Of a DNA stretch of 64,000 nt, positions 61,632-64,000 are shown one piece after another. How positions within the stretch are numbered: the stretch's first letter is position 1; each line of letters begins with the position of its first letter. Source of the stretch: JBDTVS01 sp040007095 (GTDB lineage Bacteria; Acidobacteriota; Vicinamibacteria; Vicinamibacterales; CAVVIG01); the NCBI GenBank assembly GCA_040007095.1, contig JBDTVS010000199.1, forward strand, positions 37,238 through 101,237, written 5' to 3'. The position numbers and the translations under genes are program-made. The notes under the pieces were generated by a model. That model worked only from the letters and a program-made list of their open reading frames with translations, searched no databases and had not been told where the DNA came from.

Positions 61632-61647
61632 AGCCAAATATTTGGCT
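61632..61647. promoter_or_regulatory. Palindromic enhancer-like site AGCCAAATATTTGGCT
   Basis: A perfect 16-bp palindrome immediately after the response-regulator stop and 200 bp upstream of the -24/-12 promoter. A related half-site (TGGCCAAAGGC) lies just beside it. AT-rich centre and lack of T-run argue against a terminator. Probably an upstream activator site for the NtrC-type regulator. Confidence 0.6.
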
Positions 61648-61649
61648 GA

Positions 61650-63038
<1,389 letters not shown>

Positions 63039-63134
63039 CGCGCTGGGGCCGCGGTCATTGTGCCAGTCGAAGCAGACGAATTCAAGGATGTTGCCTTGAC
63101 ACTCTCGCAAGGCGTTCGATAAGGTACGACGGCC

Positions 63135-63377
63135 TTGTTCATTCAGTGGATATTTGTCGGTATGGCGGTCCTGACGGCAGGATTGGCCCTGGTCCGCATC
63201 AGACGGTTGTCGAAGCGGCTCGATCGCGACCGCGAATCGTACTGGGATCTGCGGTATGAGCTCGGCCAGCTCCAGGCTCGCGTCGCTCGGCTCGAAGCGG
63301 ATCGCACCACCCCGGCTCCGGCGTCTCCGCCTGGCGGTGCCGACGCGTTCGTGCCCTTGTCCTCGCTGAAACGCTGA
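63135..63377 (+). CDS. Small membrane protein with coiled-coil segment
   Basis: 80 residues: one N-terminal membrane segment (WIFVGMAVLTAGLALV) followed by a charged coiled-coil-like helix (RIRRLSKRLDRDRESYWDLRYELGQLQARVARLEADR) and a Pro-rich end. The start codon appears to be TTG with AAGG upstream; an ATG at 63162 would shorten the anchor. It lies upstream of lpdA on the same strand and divergent from the response regulator. No family assigned. Confidence 0.65.
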   Translation: MFIQWIFVGMAVLTAGLALVRIRRLSKRLDRDRESYWDLRYELGQLQARVARLEADRTTPAPASPPGGADAFVPLSSLKR

Positions 63378-63424
63378 ATCAACTCCGGCGGGCCAGCCCG
63401 CCTTCCATCCTGAAGAGGCATTCC

Positions 63425-64000
63425 GTGGCTCACGAGTACGACCTGGTTGTGATTGGCGCCGGAACGGGCGGCTATGTGGCGGCGATCCGCGCCGCCCAGC
63501 TCGGGCTCCACGTCGGCGTCGTCGAGAAGCAGAAGGCGCTCGGCGGCACGTGCCTCCTGTGGGGATGCATTCCCACCAAAGCGCTGCTCGAGCACGCCCA
63601 CGCGCTCAAGATCGTGCAACAGGCGAAGGAGTGGGGCGTCACAATCGGCCCGTCCGACGCCGCCCGACCGGCCATCGGCATCGACATGGTCCAGGTGCAG
63701 ACGCGCAAGGATCGGATTGTCGGAGGCCTGACGAAGGGCGTCGAATACCTCTTCAAGAAGAACAAGATCGACTGGATCAAAGGCACGGCGCGCCTGGCCG
63801 GAAACGGCGGCGTGGAGGTCTTCGAAGGCGACGCTCAGATGTTGCGCGCCACCAGAGAGATCATCATTGCCACCGGATCGACGCCACGTGGAGTGCCCGG
63901 CGTGACCATCGATCGCAAGCGAATCATCACGAGCGATGAAGCCATCGGCTTGCGCGAGGTGCCCAAGGCGATCGCCATCATGGGCAGCGGCGCGGTGGGC
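63425..64000 (+). CDS. lpdA: Dihydrolipoyl dehydrogenase, N-terminal part (3' end outside window)
   Basis: 192 residues of a flavoprotein disulfide reductase. The FAD motif is YDLVVIGAGTGGYVAAIRAAQLG, the redox-active disulfide is in GGTCLLWGCIPTKALLEHA, and IIIATGSTPRGVPG marks the second FAD contact. The frame remains open at the window edge. The GTG start at 63425 has AAGAGG six bases upstream. It regenerates lipoyl groups of 2-oxoacid dehydrogenase complexes. The CLLWGC spelling of the disulfide loop is unusual; most LpdA have CLNVGC. Confidence 0.93.
   Translation, partial: MAHEYDLVVIGAGTGGYVAAIRAAQLGLHVGVVEKQKALGGTCLLWGCIPTKALLEHAHALKIVQQAKEWGVTIGPSDAARPAIGIDMVQVQTRKDRIVGGLTKGVEYLFKKNKIDWIKGTARLAGNGGVEVFEGDAQMLRATREIIIATGSTPRGVPGVTIDRKRIITSDEAIGLREVPKAIAIMGSGAVG

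Larger units (their letters stand above)
61334..61649. other. Regulatory intergenic region between response regulator and maturase
   Basis: These 316 bp between two same-strand genes hold no gene. They contain a -24/-12 promoter at 61416-61431 and a palindrome at 61632-61647, about 200 bp apart, which is a normal enhancer-to-promoter distance for sigma-54 systems. The stretch between them is GC-rich, without other clear repeats. Confidence 0.7.

Noticed and set aside
61632..61647. Rho-independent terminator after the response regulator
   Set aside because: The palindrome is AT-rich in the centre, has no loop and no T-run; a protein-binding site fits better.

Overview
The window is a 64 kb piece of a high-GC bacterial chromosome. 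The gene content suggests Acidobacteriota, perhaps a Vicinamibacteria-like soil lineage: several exported peptidases (two M28, DPP-IV-like S9, DPP-III-like M49, P1/DmpA-like S58, M14), a DUF1501/DUF1800 pair, DUF1684, DinB, a lone PilT and a BMC shell protein. This placement is an inference from gene content; no rRNA or tRNA gene was seen.

Layout. 1-23 kb: the 3' part of polA, pcnB, a desaturase, serC with DUF1015, peptidases, malQ, aminotransferases, a beta-CASP RNase-like protein, a tartrate/D-malate dehydrogenase and a Na+/solute symporter. Five copies of a 95-165 bp inverted-repeat element are scattered through this part only. 23-31 kb: a second M28 lipoprotein, a class III aminotransferase, DUF2569, DUF1684, SixA, pirin and a secreted phosphatase-like protein. 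31-34.5 kb: glycine oxidase, a small protein and a MerR-like regulator converge on a canonical BMC-H shell gene that lies downstream of a D-threonine aldolase/D-serine dehydratase-like gene. 34.7-42 kb: DUF1501 and DUF1800 genes are divergent from a catalase-like/dihaem cytochrome c fusion and its tandem stand-alone cytochrome paralogue. 42-46 kb: glutamate-semialdehyde dehydrogenase, PilT, a DUF2461 remnant and DinB. 46-52 kb: a two-gene operon of SNF2 helicase and large N6-adenine methyltransferase, resembling the DISARM DrmD/DrmMI pair without the other DISARM genes. 52-56 kb: a 49-residue metallothionein, an M14 peptidase, queF and HU.

The most striking region is 56.2-63.0 kb. A sigma-54 response regulator is followed by a perfect 16-bp palindrome and a good -24/-12 promoter. 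Then comes a tight operon: radical SAM/SPASM maturase, an unannotated 33-residue peptide gene with a strong ribosome site, an orphan family-5 solute-binding lipoprotein, a sensor histidine kinase and an 80-residue protein. I read this as a self-regulated RiPP system in which the two-component pair probably controls, and the binding protein may sense, the modified peptide. The window ends in the start of lpdA.

Most genes are compact and many pairs overlap or nearly touch. Several start codons sit 6-9 nt after a -10-like hexamer, which suggests leaderless transcripts; one -10 element appears to be shared by two divergent genes.
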